Assembly (NCBI RefSeq): GCF_017357105.1
Contig: NZ_CP071596.1
Span: forward strand, 62,001 to 126,000
DNA: 64,000 nt
Source of the DNA: Natronosalvus caseinilyticus
GTDB lineage: Archaea > Halobacteriota > Halobacteria > Halobacteriales > Natrialbaceae
Direction: 5' to 3'
Shown in pieces: positions 33,356 through 42,520 of the stretch (positions are counted from its first letter, which is position 1; every line of letters begins with the position of its first letter). The translations under genes and the position numbers were made by a program. Below the pieces are notes generated by a model. That model saw only the letters and a program-made list of their open reading frames with translations. It was not told where the DNA came from and did not search any database.

Positions 33356-34630
33356 ATGGACGTCCGGGAGTTTCCCGTCCTGAGTGACGGGGATCGAGCG
33401 CTGGTCGACCGGCTCTCGGCGGGCCTCGGCGAGAACGCCGGTCGCGTCCTGGCGTACCTGTTGTGTCGGTACGAGGACTCCGACCTGGAGAACGCTGCGA
33501 CGTCGACCGCGATCCGCATCGGGACTGGACTGAGCGAGTCTGCGGCCAGGGAGGGACTGGACGAACTCGAGTCGGCGAAGGTCGTCGATCGGACGACCGT
33601 TCGAACGGCGTCAGCCGGGCGGCCGCCGAGCGCCTGGTCCGCGAGAGACCGGCCGGTGCCGACGATCCGACGAGCGTTCGACCGACACGCGGACCGGTTG
33701 CTCGAGCAGGGGGAACGCTTCGACGGGCACGATGCGGGAACGGATCGCGAAAGGCGCGACGAAAGCGAAACGAAGGCGCACGACGAGTTCGTCGTCGGAC
33801 TCAACTGGCGGGCGAACGCGCTTCACCTTCCCCTGTTCGCCGCGCGAACCAGCGAAGCCGGAGACCTCGCGATTTCGTTCGAGGAGTACGACGGTTCGAG
33901 CGCCGCGGCCCGCGCCGTCGCGACCGGCGACGTCGACGTCGGCGTCGCCGGCGCTGCGACCGTTCTGCGCGAGCGCGCTCTCGGCCACTCCATCGTCCCC
34001 GTGGCCGTCCTCTTTCCGCGCTCGACGGCCGTCATCTACGCGACGCGGGAGGCGTTCGGCGGCCCATTCGATCGGATCGACCGACTACGCGGCCGGCGCC
34101 TCGGAACGTCGGCGTCCTCGGAGACGGAACTGCTCGGCCGACTCATGCTCGAGCAGGCGGGCGTTCGCGCGGCGGTCGAAATCGTGTCACTCGAGGGCGA
34201 AGAGCGGGAGGCGCTGGAAGCGGGGACCGTCGACGCCGTCACGGGAATGTACCCCGACCCGCGGCGCCTCGAGCGGGACGGACGGACGACCGACGCCGTC
34301 GCGATCGCGGACCAGTTCCCCGTGTACGGTCCGACGCTGATCGCGACCCGCGACGGACTCGCCGCCGACCGGGAGCGCCTGGCGACGTTCCTTGCCGCGG
34401 CGACTGACGGGTGGGCGACCGCGAGGGGCGACCCGTCGGTGGCAGCGGCCGAGACCGCAGAGCGGTCGGCGGAACCGGCCGACCGAATCGAGCGGACGTT
34501 CGACCGAGTGGCGGCCCGTTTCGGCGCGACCGAGACGGTGCGAAAGCGAGGGTGGGGGTGGCACTCGCCGGCGGCGTGGCGCGACCTTCGAACTGCGCTT
34601 TCCCAGGGCGGGGTGTTCGACCGTGATTGA
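33356..34630 (+). CDS. HTH regulator fused to an NMT1-like substrate-binding domain
   Basis: The 424-residue protein has an N-terminal winged-helix domain (about 1-100: ENAGRVLAYLLCRYED, GLSESAAREGLDELESAKVVDRTTV). An acidic linker follows, then a solute-binding-protein-like domain (about 140-415: VGLNWRANALHLPLFAARTS, TGDVDVGVAGAATVL, LRGRRLGTSASSETELLGRL). The C-terminus RKRGWGWHSPAAWRDL parallels REHGWGWSEPEPWEST in the exported binding protein at 37039-38106. There is no signal peptide. It is the first gene of an ABC operon (overlapping the ATPase by 8 bp), so I infer a one-component cytosolic sensor of the transported ligand. Confidence 0.8.
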   Translation: MDVREFPVLSDGDRALVDRLSAGLGENAGRVLAYLLCRYEDSDLENAATSTAIRIGTGLSESAAREGLDELESAKVVDRTTVRTASAGRPPSAWSARDRPVPTIRRAFDRHADRLLEQGERFDGHDAGTDRERRDESETKAHDEFVVGLNWRANALHLPLFAARTSEAGDLAISFEEYDGSSAAARAVATGDVDVGVAGAATVLRERALGHSIVPVAVLFPRSTAVIYATREAFGGPFDRIDRLRGRRLGTSASSETELLGRLMLEQAGVRAAVEIVSLEGEEREALEAGTVDAVTGMYPDPRRLERDGRTTDAVAIADQFPVYGPTLIATRDGLAADRERLATFLAAATDGWATARGDPSVAAAETAERSAEPADRIERTFDRVAARFGATETVRKRGWGWHSPAAWRDLRTALSQGGVFDRD

Positions 34631-35378
34631 GGTCGCCGACGTCGCCGTCGCCTACGAGAGCGTGACCGCGATTCGGGACGTCGACCTCGAGGTCGACGCC
34701 GGGGAGTTCGTGACCGTCGTCGGGCCTTCCGGGTGCGGGAAGACGACGCTGCTGCGGACGATCGGCGGACTCGAGGAGCCGACCCGCGGGCGAGTGTCGA
34801 TCGCCGGGCGCGATCCGGCGTCCGCCCAGCGCGAGGCGAACGTCGGATTCGTCTTCCAGCAACACACCCTGTTTCCCTGGAAAACGGCGCTCCAGAACGT
34901 GACCTTCCTCCGGACGATGGCGGGCCGAGAACCGGCGACCGACGAGGCGCGGTCGCTGCTCGAGACCGTCGGTCTCGAGGGATTCGAAGGAGCGCGCCCG
35001 GCGGCGCTCTCGGGCGGAATGAAACAGCGGGTCGCTATCGCGCGGGCGTTACACCTCGGCGCTGACGTCCTCCTGCTGGACGAACCGTTCGGCGAACTCG
35101 ACGAGATCACCCGGGACGAACTCGGCGTCGAGATTCGAGAGCTCTGGCACCGGGAGCGCAAGACCGTCGTCTTCGTCACCCACAGCGTTCCGGAAGCGGT
35201 CTTCCTGGGCGACCGCTGCGTCGTGATGCGGGACGAACCCGGTCGAATCGAAGCGATCGTTGACGTCGACTTGCCCAGCCCCCGCGACGAGACGGTTCTC
35301 AGCTCGCGGGCGTTCCAGGAACGGGTCGCAACCGTACGGGGGATGTTGCACGAGGTCGGCGGCGATGGCGATGAGTGA
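34623..35378 (+). CDS. ABC transporter ATPase, NitT/TauT type
   Basis: The 251-residue ATP-binding subunit has Walker A GPSGCGKTT at about 37-45, Q-loop FVFQQHTLFPW, signature LSGGMKQRVAIARAL, Walker B VLLLDEPFGELD and the H-loop FVTHSVPEAVFL. These features match the nitrate/sulfonate/thiamine-precursor importers. The start is a GTG overlapping the HTH-fusion gene by 8 bp, and the permease gene overlaps its stop, so translation is coupled. The frame is open upstream but carries no homology there. Confidence 0.92.
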   Translation: MIEVADVAVAYESVTAIRDVDLEVDAGEFVTVVGPSGCGKTTLLRTIGGLEEPTRGRVSIAGRDPASAQREANVGFVFQQHTLFPWKTALQNVTFLRTMAGREPATDEARSLLETVGLEGFEGARPAALSGGMKQRVAIARALHLGADVLLLDEPFGELDEITRDELGVEIRELWHRERKTVVFVTHSVPEAVFLGDRCVVMRDEPGRIEAIVDVDLPSPRDETVLSSRAFQERVATVRGMLHEVGGDGDE

Positions 35379-36135
35379 GCGCGTGCGAACCACGGCGGCG
35401 GACGTCCTCTATCCCGTCGGCGCGCTCGCCGTCGGCACCGCGCTCTGGTGGACGACCGTGGCGGTGCTCGAGGTGCCGCCGTTCCTGTTGCCGCCGCCGG
35501 ACGCCGTCGCGGCGCGGCTCGTCGCGAACCCACACCTCTACCTCCGCAACGCGTGGCTCACGCTCGAGAAGGTAGCCTACGGCGGCGGTCTCGGTGCGCT
35601 CGCCGGTTTCGTTCTCGCGATTTTGATCGACTCGCTGCCCTGGTTCCGGCGGTCGGTCTACCCCTACCTCGTGACGGTGCGCGTGGTCCCGAAGATCGCG
35701 ATCGCGCCGCTGCTGTTGATCTATCTCGGCACGGGGATGGGGACCGCGGTCGTGTTCGTCGCGCTCATCGCGTTCTTCCCGCTCGTCCTCAACACGATAG
35801 CCGGACTCGGCCGGACGCCGGAGGAGCAGTTAGACCTGATGCGGTCCGTGAACGCTCATCCGGTCGAGACGTTCGTTCGGGTTCGGCTCCCGTACGCCCT
35901 CCCGGACGTGTTCGCCGGGCTCAAACAGTCCACGACGCTCGCGGTCGTGGGGGCGGTGATCGCCGAGTGGCTCGTCGCCGACGGCGGACTCGGCTTCTTG
36001 ATCCTGCTGGCTGCCGAGAACGTGCGGACCGACACGATGCTCGCGGCGCTACTCGTCCTGCTCGTCGAGGGGCTCGTCCTCTACGGCGGCGTGGTTGCGC
36101 TCCAGCGCGGCGTCGATCGGTACGCCGCCGCTTGA
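35365..36135 (+). CDS. ABC transporter permease, NitT/TauT type (first)
   Basis: The 256-residue permease has six predicted membrane helices. The EAA-like loop reads LDLMRSVNAHPVETFVRVRLP, followed by GLKQSTTLAVVGAVIAEWLV, both typical of SsuC/TauC/ThiX permeases. It begins at 35365 or the next Met at 35371, which overlaps the ATPase stop. It converges with a second permease of the same type 13 bp away, and the two probably form a heterodimer with the single ATPase. Confidence 0.9.
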   Translation: MAMSERVRTTAADVLYPVGALAVGTALWWTTVAVLEVPPFLLPPPDAVAARLVANPHLYLRNAWLTLEKVAYGGGLGALAGFVLAILIDSLPWFRRSVYPYLVTVRVVPKIAIAPLLLIYLGTGMGTAVVFVALIAFFPLVLNTIAGLGRTPEEQLDLMRSVNAHPVETFVRVRLPYALPDVFAGLKQSTTLAVVGAVIAEWLVADGGLGFLILLAAENVRTDTMLAALLVLLVEGLVLYGGVVALQRGVDRYAAA

Positions 36136-36148
36136 CGGGACCGCACGA

Positions 36149-36976
36149 TCACGTCGTCCAGACGCGCCGTTCGAGCAGCGCCGGCAGGAGGTAGAAGCCG
36201 ACGCCGACCAGCGAGAGCACCGCGAGCGCGGCGTAGGACGTCGCGGTCTCGAGCCGCGCCGCGCTGTAGAACACTCGATAGCCGATTCCCGATCGAAGGG
36301 TGACGAACTCCGCGACCACTGCCCCCACGACCGCGAGCGTCGCGGCGATCTTGAGGCCCGCGAAGACGCTGGGGGCGGCCACCGGAACTCGAACCCGCAG
36401 GAACGTCTCGAGCGACGACGCGCCGACGGACGCCGCGAGGTCGAGGAACGCCGATGGCGTCGAGCGCAGTCCGTCGAGCGTCGCGATCGTCATCGGAAAC
36501 AGCGTCAGCGTCGCGACGAGCAGCGCCCTCGCGGGGATTCCCCGCCCGAACCAGAGGAACAACAGCGGTGCGACGGCGATCAGCGGCGCGATGCGCAGCG
36601 CGACGACGTACGGGAGGATCGTCCTGGCAGCCGATCTCGAGTGGATCATCGCGAACGCGAACACCAGTCCGACGGCGGCGCCCGCTCCCAGGCCGAGCGC
36701 GGCCGTCGCGGCGGTGACGGCGGCGTCGGCGAGGAGCGTCGGATACCCTTCGGCGAGCGCCGCGCCGACGTCGATCGGCGAGGGCAGGATGACGGTGGGC
36801 ACGTCGTAAACGACCGTAACTCCCTGCCAGAGCGCGAGCACGAACGCGAATGTTACGAGCGGCGGTCCGCCACGAGCGAGACCGGGACGGACCCGGTCGG
36901 CGACGATCGATCGGCGTTCCGGCGTCGAAATCACCGCTTCCCGGCGGGTGCGCCGTTCGCGGTTCCCGTCGGTCAT
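36149..36976 (-). CDS. ABC transporter permease, NitT/TauT type (second)
   Basis: The 275-residue permease has a charged N-terminus and six helices. EAA-like loop: LDLAASVGASSLETFLRVRVP, then GLKIAATLAVVGAVVAEFVT. It starts MTDGNRERR; the upstream part of the open frame lies inside the binding-protein gene. It follows the binding protein on the minus strand (62 bp gap) and converges with the first permease, so the four transporter subunits are split between two convergent transcription units. Confidence 0.9.
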   Translation of the reverse strand: MTDGNRERRTRREAVISTPERRSIVADRVRPGLARGGPPLVTFAFVLALWQGVTVVYDVPTVILPSPIDVGAALAEGYPTLLADAAVTAATAALGLGAGAAVGLVFAFAMIHSRSAARTILPYVVALRIAPLIAVAPLLFLWFGRGIPARALLVATLTLFPMTIATLDGLRSTPSAFLDLAASVGASSLETFLRVRVPVAAPSVFAGLKIAATLAVVGAVVAEFVTLRSGIGYRVFYSAARLETATSYAALAVLSLVGVGFYLLPALLERRVWTT

Positions 36977-37038
36977 GACTCGAGGGGCGTTCCGGGCCAC
37001 GTCGGGCCGGCCGCCAGCGTCGTCGTTGGCACGCCGAA

Positions 37039-38106
37039 TCACTCCATGACGAGGTCCGCGTACTCGCCGATGTACTCGTACTCGGCGTCGAGGTACTCGT
37101 TCTCCCATACCGATCCGGGGTCGATCTCGTCCGCGAAGAAGTCAGCGGCGGCAAGCGTCTCGTAGGTCGACTCCCACGGTTCGGGCTCGCTCCACCCCCA
37201 GCCGTGCTCGCGAACGGCCTCCGAAATCACGTACTCGGTGCGCATCAGTTCCCACTTCTCGCGCTGGTTCTCGCGGACCTCCTCGAGTTCGGGCTGTGCG
37301 TCGACAACGACGTCGATCGCGTCGTCCGGGTTCTGGGTCGCCCAGACGGCGCCTCGAGCAGTCGCACGCAGGAACGCCCGTACCGCGTCCGGGTCGTTTG
37401 CCGCGAACTCCTCGCTCGTCGCGACGAGGTGGCCGTACGACGGGACTGCCTCCTGAACCGAGAGCGAGTCGATCTCGACCCCCTGCTGTTCGGCGTCGAC
37501 GACGTCGCCGAACACGCCCCCCGCGGCGTCGATTTCGCCCGTGAGCACCTGCTGGACGGTGTCGAATCCGCTGTCGACGTACTCGACGGACTCGCGGACG
37601 CCGTGGTGCTCGAGAAACGCCTCGGTCATCTGGCGGACCATTCCGGGACCGCTACCGACGGTGGTCCCCGCCAGCTGCAAGGGATCCGACAGTCCGTCGA
37701 AGCGCTCCCGGGGCGCGAAAACGACCACCGGGTTGCGCTGCATCACGATACCGACCGCGAGCGGGGAGAGTTCGCGGCTGTTGACGTTGAGGACCTGGTC
37801 GCTGCTCGTGATCGCGAACTCGACGTTCCCCAGCCCGGCTTGCTGGGCCGAAAAGTCCGACCCATCGCCGCTCTCGATGGTCACCTCCTCGATCCCTTCC
37901 GCCTCGTAGAAGCCCCGATCCGCCGCGACGAAGTACGGCGCGTGAAGCCCGCTCGGATTCCAGTTGAGCAACAGTCCGACGCTGTCGACGTCGGGCTCGA
38001 GCGATTCCTGTGCACCCGGACCCCTCTCGGACAGACACCCCGCCAGGACGGTGCTCGCGACTCCTCCCGCCGTCGCCGCGATGATCGTTCGTCTCTCGAG
38101 TCCCAT
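37039..38106 (-). CDS. NMT1/THI5-like ABC substrate-binding lipoprotein
   Basis: The 355-residue binding protein has a signal with lipobox ending at Cys24 (VLAGC). The mature domain opens LLLNWNPSGLHAPYFVAADR and includes GLGNVEFAITSSDQVL, FDTVQQVLTGEIDAAGG and the C-terminal EHGWGWSEPEPWEST. This is the NMT1/THI5/SsuA fold. The WNPSGLHAPY opening is closest in style to pyrimidine (thiamine precursor) or riboflavin-type binders, but the ligand is not certain. It is the first gene of the leftward unit; the upstream 300 bp contain an inverted repeat and repeated TTAAAC(A/G)TTC motifs. Confidence 0.88.
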   Translation of the reverse strand: MGLERRTIIAATAGGVASTVLAGCLSERGPGAQESLEPDVDSVGLLLNWNPSGLHAPYFVAADRGFYEAEGIEEVTIESGDGSDFSAQQAGLGNVEFAITSSDQVLNVNSRELSPLAVGIVMQRNPVVVFAPRERFDGLSDPLQLAGTTVGSGPGMVRQMTEAFLEHHGVRESVEYVDSGFDTVQQVLTGEIDAAGGVFGDVVDAEQQGVEIDSLSVQEAVPSYGHLVATSEEFAANDPDAVRAFLRATARGAVWATQNPDDAIDVVVDAQPELEEVRENQREKWELMRTEYVISEAVREHGWGWSEPEPWESTYETLAAADFFADEIDPGSVWENEYLDAEYEYIGEYADLVME

Positions 38107-38406
38107 GGTACCGATCGACCACCCGGAGGGGTAAAAAACGATTTCGTGGAATGTTTAAATGCCAGCGCCTCATCGAGAGGATTCGTAGCGTTTCATGCTG
38201 CTACGCAACACATTCTTGAACGTTTAAGGATTTTTTCTGGAGTAATTACTGGAAGTCGAATCTCGAGAGGTACCGCGGCTCGCGGTCCTGGCGGACGTCC
38301 GCATCGCCCGCTCGGAGCAGCCTCGGAGCGCTGCCCTGACGCGCGTCGCGATAGGAGTGGACGATCCGTCGACACCGCTCGTGCTCGCAACCGCCGCGAA
38401 GAGGCG
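38107..38406. promoter_or_regulatory. Promoter region of the binding-protein gene
   Basis: There is no gene here. Leftward TATA-like ATTTAAAC lies near 38151-38158. CGTAGC (38184-38189) and GCTACG (38200-38205) form an inverted repeat, and TTAAACATTC and TTAAACGTTC are repeated about 70 bp apart (near 38150 and 38219). These are candidates for binding of the HTH-fusion regulator. Confidence 0.45.
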
Positions 38407-38709
38407 CTATCGGACGGAGATGTTCCGGTTCTCGGCCGATTCGGAGAACTCGAGCTCGACCTCGAGTTCCCCCTCGCGGTGCTTCGCGAACTCGATCTCG
38501 ACTTCGATCGGCTCGCGGTACTCGAACGGAATCTCCCAGTCAGACGCGCTGATCGTCAGCGACGTGTCCGCTTCGATTTGATCGGCGAGTTCGCGCAGGA
38601 ACGTCGCCGTTTCTCGTCGGGAAAGGTACACCTCGCGCTCGAAGAACCCGTCGGTGATCGTCCGTCGGTCGTCGTCGCGGTCTTCGGGAAGCGTCACACG
38701 GTCGCTCAT
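38407..38709 (-). CDS. Amphi-Trp domain protein
   Basis: The 100-residue acidic protein matches the small amphi-Trp family common in haloarchaea: LSRRETATFLRELADQIEAD in the helix, then TISASDWEIPFEYREPIEVEIEF and a charged beta strand EGELEVELEF. Function is unknown. The start at 38709 places the ATG about 27 bp downstream of a leftward TATA element (CATATTTATG near 38738), which supports a leaderless transcript. Confidence 0.8.
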   Translation of the reverse strand: MSDRVTLPEDRDDDRRTITDGFFEREVYLSRRETATFLRELADQIEADTSLTISASDWEIPFEYREPIEVEIEFAKHREGELEVELEFSESAENRNISVR

Positions 38710-39042
38710 GCAATAGCATAACACGGCTGTTGGCATAAATATGACCGAGTAACCTACGAAAGGATGATGAATTACAAGATAGATGATGTCTAACCACGAG
38801 TCGGTGTCATTCCAGTTGGACGTGGACCAGCGTCGATCCAGTCGGACGTTGGGGAGACGTACGGCCAGCGACCGATTCAGCTGTCTACTGGAGACACGGC
38901 CGATAGTTGACGGTGTGGAGACGTCGAGCGGATCACTCTAGTCCAACCAGTCGGCTCGCCGTTCGTCTCCGTGTAGGGATTTTCAGCGGAGGACTATACC
39001 CGGCATGATAGGTATTTGGTGGCACTCGACGTGCGTGGCCCC
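38710..39042. other. Intergenic region
   Basis: The left edge carries the promoter of the amphi-Trp gene. I see no ORF, RNA fold or repeat of note in the rest; the stretch to 38800 is AT-rich. Confidence 0.5.
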
Positions 39043-40146
39043 ATGGTCGGAGAACTGATCGAGGCGTTCGTCGAATCGCAGGGAGCGTGGTTCGCGTACC
39101 TCGTCCTGCTCGCCGGGGCGGTCGTATTGACCTACAGCGTCGAGAAGCTCATCAGTTATCTCACTCGAGCGGCGCTCGGGCTCGGGGTGTCCGTCTTCGC
39201 CCTCGCCATCGTCTTCACCGGTTTCGAGTTCGACGATACGGCCATCGCGCTCGTCTTCGGGGCAGGTGGGCTGGAGCAGGTTGCGCTCGGAACCGCACTC
39301 GGAACGGGGCTCGCAATCACCGGCATCACGCTAGCTGTCGCCGCGTTGGTCGAGCCCTTTCCGGTCGAGATTCCTCGCGATTACCTCCTGCTGTTCGCGC
39401 TGTCGCCGCTGGTCTTGGCCCCTTTCGTTCTCGTGAGTACGCTGACGATCGTACACGGGTTCGTTCTCACAGCGATTTTCGTCGCCCTGTTCGGATACAT
39501 CGTCTTCCGCGAGTTCCAACGCGATGTCCCAGTCTTCCGGGATTCGGAGATCGCTGCACGGATCGAAGCCGACGGCGGCGTTCCCATCGATCGAATCACT
39601 CTCGAGGACGTGGACATTCGGACGGTACTCGAGGACATTCCGGAAGACCGGTTCGTCGCGGGCCAGCCGTATGAAGGCTTCTTCTGGCTCGGATTATCGC
39701 TGGTAGCGCTGATCGGCGTCGTTGCGGGAGCAACTCTCCTCGAAGCCAGTTCGGAGGTGATCCTCGAATCGTGGGGTATCGAGGAGACAGTCTTCGGCGC
39801 GACCGTAATGACACTCGCGTTGACGTTCGAGAACCTGCTGTTAACGCTCGAACCGGTCCGTCGCGGGATCCCCGAAATCGGGATCGGACACGTCATCGGG
39901 AGCGTGATCTTCTCAGTGACGGCGAACGTCGGAATCATCATGTTCGTCGCGGACGTGGTGATTCCCCGGTCCGTGCTCGTCTTCCACCTCCCCGCGGTGC
40001 TCATCCTCACGGGGCTCGCCGCGTACTTCATTTCGAGCGGGCGAATCCGACGCTGGCACGGCTACGTGCTGGCTGGGCTGTACGTCGCTTACTGGGCGAT
40101 TGCCCTCCTCATTTTCGGCGGTGTCCCCATCCCCGACCCCCTCTGA
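39043..40146 (+). CDS. CaCA-family cation antiporter (Na+/Ca2+ exchanger-like)
   Basis: The 367-residue membrane protein has about ten helices in two inverted halves separated by a cytosolic loop (about 155-205). The alpha-repeat of the first half reads ALGLGVSVFALAIVFTGFEF, and the second ETVFGATVMTLALTFENLLL with GHVIGSVIFSVTANVGIIMF. The usual acidic residues in GNxxGSN/PEx motifs are partly replaced, so ion specificity is uncertain. A related intact gene (41420) and a decayed copy (40664) follow. The ATG at 39043 fits the family better than in-frame TTG/GTG starts upstream. Confidence 0.85.
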   Translation: MVGELIEAFVESQGAWFAYLVLLAGAVVLTYSVEKLISYLTRAALGLGVSVFALAIVFTGFEFDDTAIALVFGAGGLEQVALGTALGTGLAITGITLAVAALVEPFPVEIPRDYLLLFALSPLVLAPFVLVSTLTIVHGFVLTAIFVALFGYIVFREFQRDVPVFRDSEIAARIEADGGVPIDRITLEDVDIRTVLEDIPEDRFVAGQPYEGFFWLGLSLVALIGVVAGATLLEASSEVILESWGIEETVFGATVMTLALTFENLLLTLEPVRRGIPEIGIGHVIGSVIFSVTANVGIIMFVADVVIPRSVLVFHLPAVLILTGLAAYFISSGRIRRWHGYVLAGLYVAYWAIALLIFGGVPIPDPL

Positions 40147-40352
40147 CGTTCTGAAAACGGCGGGGAGGTCTCTGCCCTCCGTTGATTCACCACGCGCAGA
40201 CTGTTACTATCCCACTCGACTTAGTTCGAGGAGTCCCGCGACACGATTGCGGCAACGACCGGGTTCGGCGACCTCGAGTGAGACCATCGCGCACTTCAAA
40301 CAGTCACGGAAACCGGCAAAATACCTTGTATCGCAGGCGTCGAACGACGGTC

Positions 40353-40646
40353 ATGACGCTCATCGACGTACTGGGGAACGGCACGCGACTGAAGATCCTT
40401 CGGAAGCTCTCGCAGGGACCGAAGTACGTCTCTGAACTGACGGAATCGGTCGGAATGGACGGAAAGACTGCGGTACACCACCTCTCGACCCTCGAGAAGG
40501 CCGGGATGGTGAACTGGTACATGCGCGGCAACCGGAAGTACTACGAGTTGAACCGGTCGCTCGAGTTGCGGATCGCTCCGCCGCCCGAACGGACGTTCGT
40601 CCTTCAGACTACGGAGCTGTCTCGGGAAGCGCAGTCGACCGAGTAG
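40353..40646 (+). CDS. ArsR-type winged-helix regulator
   Basis: The 97-residue protein is a compact HTH: LGNGTRLKILRKLSQGPKYV, SELTESVGMDGKTAVHHL (recognition helix) and STLEKAGMVNWYMRGNRKYYEL (wing). It has no cysteine metal site of the classical ArsR type. It lies between two CaCA antiporter genes and tail to tail with the antiporter fragment, so it may control one of them. The frame is open upstream, but homology begins at MTLIDVLGNG. Confidence 0.85.
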   Translation: MTLIDVLGNGTRLKILRKLSQGPKYVSELTESVGMDGKTAVHHLSTLEKAGMVNWYMRGNRKYYELNRSLELRIAPPPERTFVLQTTELSREAQSTE

Positions 40647-40663
40647 CGAGACGAACAGCGAGA

Positions 40664-40914
40664 TCACTCTCCAAGGGGTACCGTCGCGAAGAACCGGACG
40701 TTGACGAGGAGATAGAGGGCGTACAGCCCGAGGAGGAGCACCCCGTGTTTGCGCGTCAGTTCCCCGCCAGAGCAAGTAACTCGCCAGTCCGGTGAACCCG
40801 AGGAGGACTGGCAGGTGGAAGAACACCGTCTTCGATCGGAACTGGATCTCGCCCAGCAGACCGACGATACCGACGTTCGCGGTCGCGAAAAAGAGCAGGC
40901 TACCGATGACGCTC
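40664..40914 (-). pseudogene. Decayed C-terminal fragment of a CaCA antiporter
   Basis: The minus strand encodes VIGSLLFFATANVGIVGLLG and then FHLPVLLGFTGLASYLLW in one frame, and ELTRKHGVLLLGLYALYLLV to the stop in the next. The break falls in a run of four G (plus-strand CCCC at 40762-40765). The segment aligns with the last quarter of the antiporter at 39043-40146. The N-terminal three quarters are absent, so even without the frameshift this is a remnant. Confidence 0.75.
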
Positions 40915-41419
40915 CGACGGCGCGAACAGCAGGACCGCGACCAGGACAGCAGCGATGCACGGGGTGTCGGCAGCCATAGCCATCCGACACGACAGAGTCC
41001 GACTTAGCCGTTCGGTTCCGTATATCGTCGTTCGTTGAACGCGTATACACGGACGCTCGAGCGTCGATACCCGGCCCCCGAAGCGAGCAGACGGCCTCTC
41101 GACGAAGCGATGGATTTCTCCCTCGACGGGAACGACCGTCGATCGACGAAGACACGAGAATCGCCGCCACTGCAGTCAGTCGGCCCGTGACTCGCGGTGC
41201 GGCCCGCGACCGCCGACGGAGCGCGCAGACTCCGCCTCCGTGACGTCGCCGGAATGTCATATTTCGGATCGTAGGCGATCCCTCACGCGATGCCTTCCTG
41301 CCTCGAAATCGCCACGGCGTCCGGTCGCCGGGCGCGTCCAGCACGCTGGCTACAACGACCCGACCCGCGAGCGGTCGGCGTCCCTAAATTAAGTGGGAGC
41401 TAGCCGTATAGGTGCGTAT
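40915..41419. other. Non-coding stretch between antiporter remnant and antiporter
   Basis: There are about 500 bp without a credible gene. Open frames are Arg/Ser-rich and show no antiporter homology, so the missing part of the pseudogene is not here. A TATA-like ATTAAG near 41391 may serve the gene at 41420. Confidence 0.5.
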
Positions 41420-42520
41420 ATGGTCACGACGGGTGTCGAACTGGCCGTCCTCGTCGGGGCGTTCGTGCTGGGAGTGGCAACCGTCGTTTACTCCGTCGAG
41501 GTGTTCATCGAGGCCGTGGCCCAGAGCGCCGTCTCGCTCGGGATCTCGGGATTCTTTCTCGCGGTCGTCCTCGCCGGCGTCGACCTCGAAAACGCGGTTC
41601 TCGGCGTCACCGCTGCTGCCGTCGAACTGCCGGGACTGGCCCTCGGGACGGTGTTTGGCGAGGCGCTGTTCGTCCTTGCCGTCGCCGTTGGCATCGCGGG
41701 GCTGCTCGTGCCCTTCCGGATGGACGTCCCCCGTATCTATCTCCTGTTGATCCTTGTCGTCCCTCTCCCCGCGTTCGCGCTGTCGGTCGACGGGACGATC
41801 GGCCGCGCCGGCGGAGCGGGGCTGCTCGTCCTGTTCGTCCCCCTGTTGACCGCCATCTACTGGCTCGAGCGCCGGTCGGAGACGACCTACCTGCTCGCAG
41901 AGGAGGTCGAGGGTGTCGTCGACCTCGCGGAGGACCGCTCCGGGGCCGAGCCGACCGGTCAGCCGGACGACGTGGCCGAGCCCGCGGTGGAGCCGGACGG
42001 CGACGGGACGGCGGCCGACGAGTGGCTGGCCGACGTGGACCTCGACGTGGACGAGTTCGTCCCGAGCCTCGAGGGTCGGAGCGGCCGATTCGCACTCGGC
42101 GTCGCCGTCCTCGCGGCCGTCGGCATGACCGTCGGGTCCGGGATCACGGTCGTCAGCGCCGAGGGGATTTTCGTCTCGCTCGGGATCTCGGGACTCGCGT
42201 TCGGCGCGACCGTGCTCTCTTTTATCGCCTCGATCGAGGAACTGGCGTTGACGGTCGAACCGGTCAGGCAGGGTCGGCCGCACCTCGCGGTGGGAAACGT
42301 CGTGGGGAGTACGGTCTTCTACGTGACGGCCAACGTCGGAATCGTCGCCCTGTTGACCCCGATCGACACCGGCGGCGCCGTCATGACCGTCCACTGGCCG
42401 ATCTTCGCGGCGTCGCTGGTCGTCGTCGCGGCCATGCTTGCCCGGGGACGGGTGACCCGGTCCGGCGGGGCGCTCCTGCTCGCGCTCTACGGTGTTTACT
42501 GGATCGCGAACTACGCCTGA
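41420..42520 (+). CDS. CaCA-family cation antiporter (Na+/Ca2+ exchanger-like)
   Basis: The 366-residue paralogue of the protein at 39043 has inverted halves separated by an acidic cytosolic loop (about 160-215). First alpha repeat: AVSLGISGFFLAVVLAGVDL; second: LGISGLAFGATVLSFIASIE with EELALTVEPVRQG and GNVVGSTVFYVTANVGIV. The second half keeps an acidic EE pair in the ion site. I take the ATG at 41420. It may be controlled by the ArsR-type protein upstream, but no operator is evident. Confidence 0.87.
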   Translation: MVTTGVELAVLVGAFVLGVATVVYSVEVFIEAVAQSAVSLGISGFFLAVVLAGVDLENAVLGVTAAAVELPGLALGTVFGEALFVLAVAVGIAGLLVPFRMDVPRIYLLLILVVPLPAFALSVDGTIGRAGGAGLLVLFVPLLTAIYWLERRSETTYLLAEEVEGVVDLAEDRSGAEPTGQPDDVAEPAVEPDGDGTAADEWLADVDLDVDEFVPSLEGRSGRFALGVAVLAAVGMTVGSGITVVSAEGIFVSLGISGLAFGATVLSFIASIEELALTVEPVRQGRPHLAVGNVVGSTVFYVTANVGIVALLTPIDTGGAVMTVHWPIFAASLVVVAAMLARGRVTRSGGALLLALYGVYWIANYA

